This document shows positions 24,067 to 33,118 of a DNA stretch of 64,000 bases, piece after piece; position 1 is the first letter of the stretch, and every line of letters begins with the position of its first letter. Under the pieces are notes generated by a model that saw only the letters and a list, made by a program, of their open reading frames with translations, was not told the origin of the DNA and made no database searches. The DNA is from Xanthobacteraceae bacterium (GTDB lineage: Bacteria > Pseudomonadota > Alphaproteobacteria > Rhizobiales > Xanthobacteraceae), in assembly GCA_023954195.1 (NCBI GenBank), contig JAMLIK010000001.1, forward strand, positions 1,538,628 to 1,602,627, written 5' to 3'. A program made the position numbers and the translations under genes.

Positions 24067-25341
24067 TCAGGCGTAGCCCTTGCTTTTCTTCCACTGGGCT
24101 TCGAGTTCGAAGATCTGCTTCCAGTCGCCGGCCTTGACCTCCGGCACGTAGGGCTCGGTCGGGATGGTGGTGCCCCAGCCGATGGCATAGCCGACAATCG
24201 TATGATCCTCGGCCCGCATGGTCACGGTGCCGTCCGCGCCGAACGGGCACTTGACCGTCAGTCCGGGCAAGACTTCGGCGAGTTTCTTGCCATCGGCCGA
24301 GCCGGCCTTCTTCGCCGCCTCGTTGAGCAGCATGATCGCGGTGGCGTTCTGCCACGACCAGTTGGTCGGATATTCCTTGTATTTCGCCTTGTAGGCATCG
24401 CCCCACGCCGCGTTCTCCGCCGTGGCGGGGAAGGTCTTGATGTAGCGGTTTCCGGAGTGGATGCCCTTGGGCAGGTTCTTGACCACCGTCAGCGCGGTGT
24501 AGTCGGCCATGTTGACCGCGAACACCTCCATCTGGGTGAACATCGCGTAGAGGTTGGCCTGATCGATGAAGGAGGTCAGGTCGCCGCCCCACAGCGCCGA
24601 GTAAAGCGCCTGCGGCTTGGCCTGGAGGATGCGGGTGATGACCTCGGTATAGTCAGGCTGGAACAGTTTCGGCCAGGTTTCGCTGATGATCTCCACGTCC
24701 GGCGCGAAATGCTTGAGGTAGGTGACGAACTCCGCCGTGGTGTCGCGGCCGTAGGCATAGTCCGGCGAACAGGTCGCCCACTTCTTCAGCCCCTTGGCCT
24801 TGGCGATCGCGGCTGCGTAGTTGCCGCCGGCGATCGAGTCGTGAATGCCCTGCCGGGCGCAACGGAAGGCGTTGGGAATCCGCTGCTTGGGATCCGCCGT
24901 CAGCGACGACGCCTCCGAGCAGGTGTGAACGCACAGCACGCCGAGATCGCGAGCCACCTCCTGCACGGCGAACGATCCCGACGACGCCTCGCCGTCGATA
25001 ATCATCTCACAGCCGTCGGTGTTGACGAGTTCGCGGGCGATGCGCGCGGCTTCCTGCGGCTGGCCCTTGGAATCGCGCACCACCATCTCGATCGGACGCC
25101 CGGCGAGGCCGCCGGCGGCGTTCAGCTTCTCGACCTCGATCATCACCCCGTTGCGCGACGACGTCCCGAGTTGCGCGACCCGACCCGACAGGATGGTCGG
25201 CATGCCGATCTTGATGGCTTTGGCCTGGGCGCGCGCCACCCACGGCGCGGCGACCGTCATCGCGCCGGCCCCCATCAAGGCCAGCGTCGCGCGCCGGTTG
25301 ATGCCCATTTTTGACTCGCCAGTTTTTGACTCGATTGTCAT
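24067..25341 (-). CDS. ABC importer substrate-binding protein, second system (Tat-like signal)
   Basis: 424 residues. GGGAGGA upstream favours the ATG at 25341; an in-frame ATG at 25308 (MGINRRATL) would give a shorter leader but has no ribosome site. The leader INRRATLALMGAGAMTVAAPWVARAQA has a twin-arginine followed by a hydrophobic stretch and an AQA cleavage site, suggesting Tat export. The mature part AKAIKIGMPTILSGRVAQLGTSSRNGVMIEVEKLNA is of the peripla_BP_6 type (LivK/amide-binding). It also carries several Cys residues (CEMIIDG, VCVHTCSE, FRCARQ), unusual for a soluble binder. First gene of the second importer; the operator at 25453-25473 lies upstream. Confidence 0.9.
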   Translation of the reverse strand: MTIESKTGESKMGINRRATLALMGAGAMTVAAPWVARAQAKAIKIGMPTILSGRVAQLGTSSRNGVMIEVEKLNAAGGLAGRPIEMVVRDSKGQPQEAARIARELVNTDGCEMIIDGEASSGSFAVQEVARDLGVLCVHTCSEASSLTADPKQRIPNAFRCARQGIHDSIAGGNYAAAIAKAKGLKKWATCSPDYAYGRDTTAEFVTYLKHFAPDVEIISETWPKLFQPDYTEVITRILQAKPQALYSALWGGDLTSFIDQANLYAMFTQMEVFAVNMADYTALTVVKNLPKGIHSGNRYIKTFPATAENAAWGDAYKAKYKEYPTNWSWQNATAIMLLNEAAKKAGSADGKKLAEVLPGLTVKCPFGADGTVTMRAEDHTIVGYAIGWGTTIPTEPYVPEVKAGDWKQIFELEAQWKKSKGYA

Positions 25342-25452
25342 TCTGTCCTCCCGCGCACGCCCGTCAGGTCGATCGGTTGCCGAAAACCCGCCGGAGATCG
25401 TTTCCCTGACAAAAAGAGTTTCAGAACAACGGGGGTGACGTCAAGAACAAAA

Positions 25453-25473
25453 TGAATTACGAGTCATAGTTCA
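25453..25473. promoter_or_regulatory. Candidate TetR-type operator between the divergent transcripts
   Basis: 21-bp dyad with consensus TGAA-N-TA-N-GA-N-TC-N-TA-N-TTCA, starting with the same 14 bases as the site at 16686-16706. It sits in the 188-base gap between the binding-protein gene (minus) and the ligase-TetR-SDR operon (plus). TATAAG at 25475-25480 next to it could be a -10 for the plus strand. The TetR gene two kilobases away is the likely regulator. Confidence 0.65.
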
Positions 25474-25529
25474 TATAAGCCGATGACCGTTGCCCCGCCC
25501 GCCAACCTCAACGCTTGCTCCGTGGTCAA

Positions 25530-27032
25530 ATGATCAATCTCTCCAGCTTCATCGCCTTTCACGCCAGCCGCGCGCCGGAGCGCTGCGCCCTCAAATATCG
25601 CGGCGAGGACATCAGCTACGGTGCGTTCTTCGGTCGCATCCAGACGGTCGCGGGATGGCTCGCCGCGCGCGGCGTCAAGGCCGACGACGTGGTCGCCGTG
25701 CTGATGAAGAACAGCGCGGCGTTTCTCGACATCGCCTTCGCCGTCAGCCACATCGGCGCGGTGTTCCTGCCGATCAATTTCCGCCTGTCCGCCGACGAGG
25801 TCGCCTATATCGTCGAGAATTCCGGCGCGCGCGTGCTGATCGCGGACGAGGAACTGGCCTCAAGCGCCGGCGGCCCGGCTCCGGTGGTCCTGCTCGACGA
25901 CGCGCGGCAGGCCAACGCCGCGCGGCTCGCCGAGGATGGGGCGGCGGCGCCGATGCACTATCGCAAGCCCGGCGACCTGATGCGGCTGATGTACACCTCG
26001 GGCACCACCGACCGTCCCAAGGGCGTGATGCTGACCTACGAGAATTTCTACTGGAAGTCGGCCGACCAGGCGATCGTCCTCGGCCTCGACGCTTCCACCC
26101 GCCTGCTGGTGACCGGCCCGCTCTATCACGTCGGCGCGCTCGATCTGCCGGGGATCGCCGTGCTCTGGAAGGGCGGCATGCTCAGCATCCAGCGCAATTT
26201 CGACGCCGCGGACACACTCGCGGCGATCGCCGCCGATCGGTTGACCGGCGCGTGGCTGGCGCCGGTGATGACCACGGCCGTGCTCGCCTGTCCCGACCGC
26301 GACCGTCATGACGTGTCCAGCCTGCGCTGGGTGATCGGAGGCGGCGAGAAAACCCCGGAGGCCCGCATCCGCGCCTTCTCGCAATACTTCACCAACGGCC
26401 GCTATATCGACGCTTACGGGCTGACCGAAACCTGCGGCGGCGACACCTTCATGGAAGCCGGGCGCGAGATCGAGAAGATCGGCTCGACCGGGCGCGCCAC
26501 CGCGCATGTCGCGATCGAAATCAGGGATGACGACGGCAACACCCTGCCGCCCGATACGCCGGGCGAAATCTGCCTGCGCGGCCCCAAGATCACGCACGGA
26601 TACTGGAAGGCCCCCGAGAAAACCGCCGCGGCGTTTTTCGGCGACTGGTTCCGCAGCGGCGACATCGGTTATCTCGATGCCGACGGTTTCCTGTATCTGA
26701 CCGACCGCAAGAAGGACATGATTATCTCCGGCGGCGAAAACATCGCCTCGTCGGAAGTCGAGCGGGTGATCTACGAACTGCCGCAGGTCCGCGAGGTCGC
26801 CGTGATCGGCCTCCCCGACGAACGCTGGGGTGAGCGGCCGGTGGCGGTGGTCGCGCTCGCCGACGGCGCGACGTTGGATCTGGCGACGCTCGCCGCCCAT
26901 TGCCGCACCCGCCTCGCCTCCTTCAAAGTGCCCAAACAACTTCTGATTCGCGAGAGCCTGCCGCGCAATCCGTCCGGCAAGGTACTGAAGCGGGTGCTGC
27001 GTGTCGAATGCGAGGGAATCGTGGATGGCTAG
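25530..27032 (+). CDS. Acyl-CoA synthetase (class I adenylate-forming)
   Basis: 500 residues from the ATG at 25530 (MINLSSFIAFHASRAPERCA). The ribosome site is poor. Motifs: LMYTSGTTDRPKGVMLTYEN (A3, about 157-176, with Asp in place of Gly after GTT), YIDAYGLTETCGGD (A5, near 300), RSGDIGYLDADGFLYLTDRKK (near 380), IISGGENIASSEVE and the terminal NPSGKVLKRVLR with the adenylation Lys. It activates the imported carboxylate. It overlaps the TetR gene by eight bases (ATGGCTAG) and diverges from the second Liv importer, an arrangement that couples uptake, activation and regulation. Confidence 0.92.
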   Translation: MINLSSFIAFHASRAPERCALKYRGEDISYGAFFGRIQTVAGWLAARGVKADDVVAVLMKNSAAFLDIAFAVSHIGAVFLPINFRLSADEVAYIVENSGARVLIADEELASSAGGPAPVVLLDDARQANAARLAEDGAAAPMHYRKPGDLMRLMYTSGTTDRPKGVMLTYENFYWKSADQAIVLGLDASTRLLVTGPLYHVGALDLPGIAVLWKGGMLSIQRNFDAADTLAAIAADRLTGAWLAPVMTTAVLACPDRDRHDVSSLRWVIGGGEKTPEARIRAFSQYFTNGRYIDAYGLTETCGGDTFMEAGREIEKIGSTGRATAHVAIEIRDDDGNTLPPDTPGEICLRGPKITHGYWKAPEKTAAAFFGDWFRSGDIGYLDADGFLYLTDRKKDMIISGGENIASSEVERVIYELPQVREVAVIGLPDERWGERPVAVVALADGATLDLATLAAHCRTRLASFKVPKQLLIRESLPRNPSGKVLKRVLRVECEGIVDG

Positions 27033-27699
27033 AGCCGGAACGGTGCGCGTCAGCCGCAAGGTCGAAAAGCTCAGCCGCGCCGAGCGCAACGAAGCCACCA
27101 AACGCCGGCTGTTCGACGCCGCGACCAAGGCGGTCGGCAAATACGGCTACGCGGAGGCGTCGGTGGCGCGCATCACCGAGCTTGCCGGCGTCGCGCAAGG
27201 CACGTTCTACAATTACTTCGAGAGCCGGCAGGAGTTGCTCGACCAGTTGCTGCCGACCATCGGTCTCGACATGCTGAAATTCATCCGCGCGCGGACGGCG
27301 GAAGTCACGCCGGCGGCGCGACGCGAGGTGACCGGCTTTCGCGCCTTCTTCGAATTCCTACTCGAAGTGCCGGAATTCCAGCGCATCCTCAACGAGGCCG
27401 AGTTCTTCGCGCCGGCGGGATACCAGCAGCACCTGGACAACATCGCCGTGCCGTTCGTGCGGCTGTTGAAGCAAGCCCGAAGCCGCCAGGAAATCGTCGA
27501 CTACAGCGATGAGGAATTCGAGGCGCTGGTGCATATGTTCATGGGCGCGCGCGGCTACCTGAGCCTGCGCTACGCCTACCCCGCCGGCGTCGCCTCGCCG
27601 GTGCCGCAGCATGTCATCACCGCCTATGAAAAGCTGGTCACGCGCGGATTGTTTGAACCGGGCGGCCGGCGCAAGACCGGCAAAGCGAGGACATCGTGA
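27025..27699 (+). CDS. TetR family transcriptional regulator
   Basis: 224 residues from ATG 27025, preceded by GAGGGA and overlapping the ligase stop. HTH domain at about residues 22-68: TKRRLFDAATKAVGKYGYAE then ITELAGVAQGTFYNYFESRQ, a textbook TetR recognition helix. The C-terminal ligand domain is FadR/AcrR-like with no special features. A longer N-terminal arm of about 22 basic residues precedes the HTH. By location it probably represses the ligase-TetR-SDR operon, the divergent importer and the E1-alpha operon through the two 21-bp palindromes, and is released by an acyl-CoA or the free acid; this is inference. Confidence 0.92.
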   Translation: MARAGTVRVSRKVEKLSRAERNEATKRRLFDAATKAVGKYGYAEASVARITELAGVAQGTFYNYFESRQELLDQLLPTIGLDMLKFIRARTAEVTPAARREVTGFRAFFEFLLEVPEFQRILNEAEFFAPAGYQQHLDNIAVPFVRLLKQARSRQEIVDYSDEEFEALVHMFMGARGYLSLRYAYPAGVASPVPQHVITAYEKLVTRGLFEPGGRRKTGKARTS

Positions 27700-28472
27700 T
27701 GGCGACAAACGACGGCATCACGCTCGTCACGGGCGGCAGCCGGGGCATCGGCGCCGCCACCGCGACCCTGCTGGCCGAACACGGCCGCCGGGTGGTGATC
27801 GTCGATATCGCGCCCGAGGCGATCGGCGATCCTGTCATCCTGTGGTCCGATCCGTTCGATGTCGCGGACGCGCAAAGCGTGGCGGTGGGCGTCGCGGCGA
27901 TCGAGACCGCTCACGGCCCGATCACCGGTCTCGTCAACGCCGCCGGCGTGTTCGGCAAGATGAACCGGATCGAGCGGGTGCGCATGGAAAGCTGGAATCG
28001 CGAGGTCGATATCGACCTGCGCGGCACCTTTGTCGTCGCGCAGGCTGTTGGCGTGCGGATGGCCGCGCGGCGGCATGGCGCCGTCGTCAACGTCGCTTCC
28101 GTCGCCGGCATGACCTCCGGGCCGATCCATGCCTATACCGCCGCCAAGGCCGGCGTCATCCAGATCACGCAGACGCTGGCGGCCGAATGGGGCGGCGTCG
28201 GCGTGCGCGTCAACGCCGTGTCGCCCGGCTTCACCCGCACCGCGGCGCTGCAAGCCGCCATCGCGTCCGGCGCGCTCGACGAGGACCGGCTGAGCCGCAA
28301 CGCGGCGATGGGCCGGCTCGTCGAGCCCATCGAGGTGGCGCAGGCGATCGCCTGGCTGTTGTCGCCGCTGGCGAGCGGCATCACCGGCATCAACCTCCCG
28401 GTCGACGCCGGCTTCATCGCCGGCTCGACATGGGACGCCTATGGCGGCCTGCGCGAACGGCAGACGTCCTGA
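27699..28472 (+). CDS. Short-chain dehydrogenase/reductase (SDR)
   Basis: 257 residues; the ATG shares one base with the TetR stop (TGATG). Motifs: LVTGGSRGIGAATATLL (about 7-23), NAAGV near 80, SVAGMTSGPIHAYTAAKAGVIQ with the Ser and YxxxK catalytic residues (about 132-155), PGFTRT and the C-terminal GSTWDAYGGLRE. Closely resembles the SDR of the second importer operon (21264-22049), which also ends in a W-TYGGLRE-type tail, so the two may be paralogues working on related hydroxyacyl substrates in the same pathway. Last gene of the plus-strand operon; a cloverleaf repeat follows. Confidence 0.9.
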   Translation: MATNDGITLVTGGSRGIGAATATLLAEHGRRVVIVDIAPEAIGDPVILWSDPFDVADAQSVAVGVAAIETAHGPITGLVNAAGVFGKMNRIERVRMESWNREVDIDLRGTFVVAQAVGVRMAARRHGAVVNVASVAGMTSGPIHAYTAAKAGVIQITQTLAAEWGGVGVRVNAVSPGFTRTAALQAAIASGALDEDRLSRNAAMGRLVEPIEVAQAIAWLLSPLASGITGINLPVDAGFIAGSTWDAYGGLRERQTS

Positions 28473-28522
28473 CGCTGGCGCGGACTGTTCAAAAACAGCC
28501 CGGTTTGACTTTCAGTTCCGCC

Positions 28523-28645
28523 GTGTCCCGGGCGCGATGCAGCGTGAAACGCTGCGTCGCAGAACCGGGACCGTCGCGAACACCGGGCGTGGGACGGCCC
28601 CGGTTCTGCGCAGCGTCACTTCGTGCCGCAGCGCGCCCGGGGTAC
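28523..28645 (+). repeat. Cloverleaf intergenic repeat, copy B
   Basis: Starts GTGTCCCGGGCGCGATGCAG and ends GCGCCCGGGGTAC. The hairpin GCAGCGT-GAA-ACGCTGC follows the left outer arm; AGAACCGGGACCGT pairs with ACGGCCCCGGTTCT. It lies between the converging SDR and acyl-CoA dehydrogenase genes and may end both transcripts. Confidence 0.82.
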
Positions 28646-28667
28646 GAAGCTATTCTCAACACCCCGC

Positions 28668-29975
<1,308 letters not shown>

Positions 29976-30128
29976 GTCGATGCTCCGATATCGGCGGGCC
30001 GCCGAATTGCCGCCACAGCTCCATCGCTATAACCGAGGCGCCCTCCATGGCAAGATCGATTCATGTCGCGGCTGACGACCTCGCGTCGGCCGCGGCGCGC
30101 CCGCTTCCGCCGAACCCACGGAATCCCG

Positions 30129-30914
30129 ATGTCCCTCGACGCCATCGCCCCTTCCCTCCTCGAAGCCGATGAGCCCGCGCCGGTGATCGCGCGCAACGCG
30201 GACGGCGTATCGCCGTTCTTTCTTGCCTGCGATCACTACGGCCGGGCGATTCCCCGCGCGCTGGGCGATCTCGGCCTCGACGACAACGAGCGGCGGCGCC
30301 ACATCGCTTACGACCTCGGCATCGCCGGCGTCGCCGAGGCGGTGTCCGACGCGCTTGGCGCGCATCTCGTCGCGCAGCGCTATTCGCGCCTGGTGATCGA
30401 CTGCAACCGCCCGCCCGCCGCCGCAAGCTCGATTCCGCCGGTGAGCGAGGCGACCGCCATTCCCGGCAATCAGGGGCTGACGCCGCGGGCGGCGCAACAG
30501 CGTCGGGCGCACGTCTTCGCACCCTATCACCACGCAATAGCCGAGGCGCTCGACCGCCGCGCGCAACTGAGGCGGCCGACCCTGCTGGTGTCGCTGCACA
30601 GCTTCACGCCGGTCTATCTCGGCGTGGCGCGGCCCTGGCACGTCGGCACGCTGTACAATCGCGATTCCCGCCTGCCGAGGCTGATGCTGCGCGAACTGCG
30701 CGCCGACGCTACGCTGACGGTCGGCGACAACCAGCCCTATGCGGTGAGCGACCTGACCGACTACACTATTCCGGTGCACGGCGAGGCGCGCGGACTCATC
30801 AACACCGGCATCGAAATCCGTCAGGACCTGATCGCGGAAGAAGCCGGCCAGCGCCGATGGGCGGAGCGGCTGGTTCGCGTGTTGCGGAAGCTGGAAGCTG
30901 AATTGCTCGCCTGA
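30129..30914 (+). CDS. N-formylglutamate amidohydrolase family protein
   Basis: 261 residues from ATG 30129 (MSLDAIAPSLLEADEPAPV). The frame opens earlier but only with an Arg-rich stretch. PF05013-type motifs: FFLACDHYGRAIPRAL near 35-50 (metal-binding Asp-His), RYSRLVIDCNRPP near 90-102, and LLVSLHSFTPVYLGVARPWHVG (about 156-177). The E/H pattern of a zinc carboxypeptidase-like deformylase/amidase is present. Bona fide HutG-type enzymes hydrolyse N-formyl-glutamate to formate and glutamate, but many members of this short group lack hut neighbours, as here. Substrate therefore open. It converges with the LysE gene two bases beyond its stop. Confidence 0.88.
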   Translation: MSLDAIAPSLLEADEPAPVIARNADGVSPFFLACDHYGRAIPRALGDLGLDDNERRRHIAYDLGIAGVAEAVSDALGAHLVAQRYSRLVIDCNRPPAAASSIPPVSEATAIPGNQGLTPRAAQQRRAHVFAPYHHAIAEALDRRAQLRRPTLLVSLHSFTPVYLGVARPWHVGTLYNRDSRLPRLMLRELRADATLTVGDNQPYAVSDLTDYTIPVHGEARGLINTGIEIRQDLIAEEAGQRRWAERLVRVLRKLEAELLA

Positions 30915-30916
30915 CC

Positions 30917-31540
30917 CTATCGCGCCCGCGTCAGCGCCAGCCAGACGCCGCCGCCGATCATGCACAGGCCGGACAGCCGCGACACCAGCCGCGTCCGGCG
31001 CGCCGAGATCAGCCGGCGCGCGCGGCCCGCCAGCAGCGCATAGACCGCGTCGGTGGCGCCGGCGACCGCCATGAAGGTGACGCCGAGCAGCAGCACCTGC
31101 GGCAGATGCGGCTTCTCCAGATCGACGAATTGCGGAATGAACGCGCCGAAGAAGATCAGCATCTTCGGATTGCTCAGCAGCACCAGCAGCCCTTGCAGGA
31201 AGAAACCGCCTTTCGGCGGCGGCGGGGCGGCGCCTTCGCTGATGTCGAAGCCCGGCGCCCGCAGCATCTTGAAGCCGATCCACACCAGATAGGCGGCTCC
31301 GGCGAAACGCACCCAGTCGAACCAGTAACCCATCGTCGCCATCATCGAGGTCAATCCCACCGCGACGATGCCGATCGAGATCGCGAGTCCGACCTGCGCG
31401 CCGGCGATGTTGGTGAGCGCCGCGCGCGTGCCGTGGCGCAGGCCGTTGGCGACCAGCAGCGTCACGATCGGCCCCGGCACCACGGCAAGCACCAGGCAGG
31501 CGGCGACAAAGGCGAGATAGAGTTGCAGGGACATCGTCAT
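30917..31540 (-). CDS. LysE/RhtB family amino-acid exporter
   Basis: 207 residues, about six membrane segments. The start at 31540 (MTMSLQLYLAF) has GAAAGAG upstream; 31534 is an alternative. Family motifs: VVPGPIVTLLVANGLRHGTRAAL (about 20-42), LVWIGFKMLRAP and LLSNPKMLIFFGAFIPQFVD (about 118-137), the NPK motif being diagnostic. Members export amino acids such as lysine, homoserine or threonine across the inner membrane. Located between FGase and the ArsR pair with no shared operon. Confidence 0.92.
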   Translation of the reverse strand: MTMSLQLYLAFVAACLVLAVVPGPIVTLLVANGLRHGTRAALTNIAGAQVGLAISIGIVAVGLTSMMATMGYWFDWVRFAGAAYLVWIGFKMLRAPGFDISEGAAPPPPKGGFFLQGLLVLLSNPKMLIFFGAFIPQFVDLEKPHLPQVLLLGVTFMAVAGATDAVYALLAGRARRLISARRTRLVSRLSGLCMIGGGVWLALTRAR

Positions 31541-31620
31541 CGCTCTTTCAGGTCCGTTGTTCCGAGAGCCTGCCTTCGACTTGCCCCGAGGGCAAGCTCC
31601 GGCGTGACGAAGATCGACTC

Positions 31621-31650
31621 TTGACACGCAACCATATGGTTGCCTATTAT
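31621..31650 (+). promoter_or_regulatory. Promoter with embedded operator of the ArsR-SRPBCC operon
   Basis: -35 TTGACA (31621-31626), 18-base spacer, -10 TATTAT (31645-31650). The spacer is filled by the perfect 16-bp palindrome GCAACCATATGGTTGC (31628-31643), where a bound ArsR-type dimer would block RNA polymerase. The start codon is only eight bases after the -10, so the message is probably leaderless. Confidence 0.75.
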
Positions 31651-31657
31651 CCTCGTC

Positions 31658-31972
31658 ATGGATGAGGTCTTCAAAGCACTGGCGGACGCCTCGCGACGCG
31701 CCCTGCTCGACAGGCTTCACGCCAGGAACGGCCAGACCCTCGGCGAATTGTGCGAGGGCCTCGACATGAGCCGTCAGGCCGTGACCAAACACCTTGCGAT
31801 CCTCGAAGCGGCCAATCTTGTCGCCACGATCCGGCATGGCCGCGAGAAGCTGCACTACCTCAACCCGGCGCCGATCCATCAGATCGGCGAGCGGTGGATC
31901 AGGAAGTTCGAGCGCGGCCGGCTCGATGCGCTCGGCGACCTCAAGCGACGATTGGAGAAACGTGATGCGTAA
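31658..31972 (+). CDS. ArsR family winged-helix regulator
   Basis: 104 residues from ATG 31658 (MDEVFKALADASRRALLDRL). Winged HTH: LGELCEGLDMSRQAVTKHLAILEAANLV (about 30-57). It lacks the metal-binding CVC of true arsenic sensors, so it belongs to the SRPBCC-linked subgroup. It overlaps the following gene by eight bases. Likely an autorepressor acting at the palindrome between -35 and -10. The effector is unknown; in other ArsR-AHSA1 pairs the partner protein is thought to bind a small hydrophobic ligand. Confidence 0.93.
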   Translation: MDEVFKALADASRRALLDRLHARNGQTLGELCEGLDMSRQAVTKHLAILEAANLVATIRHGREKLHYLNPAPIHQIGERWIRKFERGRLDALGDLKRRLEKRDA

Positions 31973-32444
31973 ACCCGAATTCCTCTATGTGATCTACATC
32001 GAAACCACGCCGGACACGCTGTGGCGCGCGTTGACCGATCCCGCGTTCACCCGGCGATACTGGATGAATTGCGAACTGATATCGGACTGGAAGGTCGGCT
32101 CGCCGATGACGATGACGCGTGACGGCGAGGTCAAGAACGAATGCGTGATCCGGGAATCCGATCCGCCGCGCCGGCTCGCCTACGACTGGGTGTCGGTTCA
32201 CGATCCCGAGATGAAACGCGAGAAACCCTCGCGCGTCACCTACACGCTGGAACCGCAAGGCAAGCTGGTGCGGCTCACCGTGACGCATGAGAACTTCACC
32301 GACGGCAGCAAGACCTTGCCGAGCGTCAGCTTCGGCTGGCCGATGGTGCTGTCCAGCCTCAAGAGCGTTCTGGAGACCGGAAAGCCGCTCGACCTCACCC
32401 CGCCGTTGATCGCGGAGACCGAGGCCGAGCACGGCCGCGCCTGA
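31965..32444 (+). CDS. SRPBCC (AHSA1/START-like) protein
   Basis: 159 residues from ATG 31965, preceded by GGAGAAA inside the ArsR gene. The Activator of Hsp90 ATPase homologue 1-like fold is seen in YVIYIETTPDTLWRALTDPAFTRRYWMN (about 8-35) and the late SFGWPMVLSSLKSVLETG. These proteins have a deep hydrophobic pocket. The translationally coupled ArsR-SRPBCC arrangement is widespread in proteobacteria and suggests that the pair senses or modifies a hydrophobic ligand. Function otherwise unassigned. Confidence 0.9.
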   Translation: MRKPEFLYVIYIETTPDTLWRALTDPAFTRRYWMNCELISDWKVGSPMTMTRDGEVKNECVIRESDPPRRLAYDWVSVHDPEMKREKPSRVTYTLEPQGKLVRLTVTHENFTDGSKTLPSVSFGWPMVLSSLKSVLETGKPLDLTPPLIAETEAEHGRA

Positions 32445-32484
32445 TCTAGCGCGCCTGCGTGGGGACGGCGAGGATGGTTTGCCT

Positions 32485-32940
32485 TTAACCCGTCAGCGCC
32501 GCCTTCACCACGCCGCTGGCCTTGGCGAAATCCATCTTGCCGGCGTACTTCGCCTTCAGCGCGCCGATCACCTTGCCCATGTCCTTGATGCCGGCGGCGC
32601 CGGTTTCGGCGATGGTCGCGGCCACGGCGGCCTTCACCTCGTCGTCGGACATCTGCTTGGGCAGATAGGCGGAGATGACGGCGATCTCCTCGCGCTCCTG
32701 CGCGGCGAGTTCCGCGCGGCCGCCCTTGTCGTAAAGCTCCACCGATTCCTGCCGCTGCTTTATCATCTTCTGCAACAGGCCGAGCAGATCGGCGTCCGAC
32801 AGCGGCGGCTTGCCCTGCCCGCGCGCCTCGATGTCGGCGTTCTTGATGGCCGAATTGACCATCCGCAGCGTCGACAATGCCCGCTCGTTCCTGGCCTTCA
32901 TGGCCTCCTTGACGGCCGTGTTGATGGCGTCGCGCAGCAT
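32485..32940 (-). CDS. GatB/YqeY domain protein
   Basis: 151 residues, the normal length. MLRDAINTAVKEAMKARNERALSTLRMVNSAIKNADIEAR and the late QMSDDEVKAAVAATIAETGAAGIKDMGKVIGALK match YqeY throughout. The domain is related to the tRNA-binding tail of GatB amidotransferase; a role in tRNA metabolism is suspected but not proven for the stand-alone protein. It is divergent from carA, as often seen in Rhizobiales. Confidence 0.93.
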   Translation of the reverse strand: MLRDAINTAVKEAMKARNERALSTLRMVNSAIKNADIEARGQGKPPLSDADLLGLLQKMIKQRQESVELYDKGGRAELAAQEREEIAVISAYLPKQMSDDEVKAAVAATIAETGAAGIKDMGKVIGALKAKYAGKMDFAKASGVVKAALTG

Positions 32941-33081
32941 GTGATCTCCTCTCGCGGCCTCGTCTCGCGGCTTTGGGCCGCCTGTCCTATCGGGCCTGAT
33001 GTAAGCCGGCCGGACCCGCGAGACAACTCAATGAATCGGCCAAATTCGCCCGACCGGGGTGTGAATCCGTCGTTTGCGGCT

Positions 33082-33110
33082 TTGACGCGGCCGGGCGGTG
33101 GGACTATGTA
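33082..33110 (+). promoter_or_regulatory. Probable sigma-70 promoter of carA
   Basis: TTGACG (33082-33087), 17-base spacer, TATGTA (33105-33110). The carA ATG at 33119 is eight bases past the -10, implying a leaderless or nearly leaderless message; no ribosome site is seen before the ATG. Confidence 0.6.
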
Positions 33111-33118
33111 GTGCGCTC

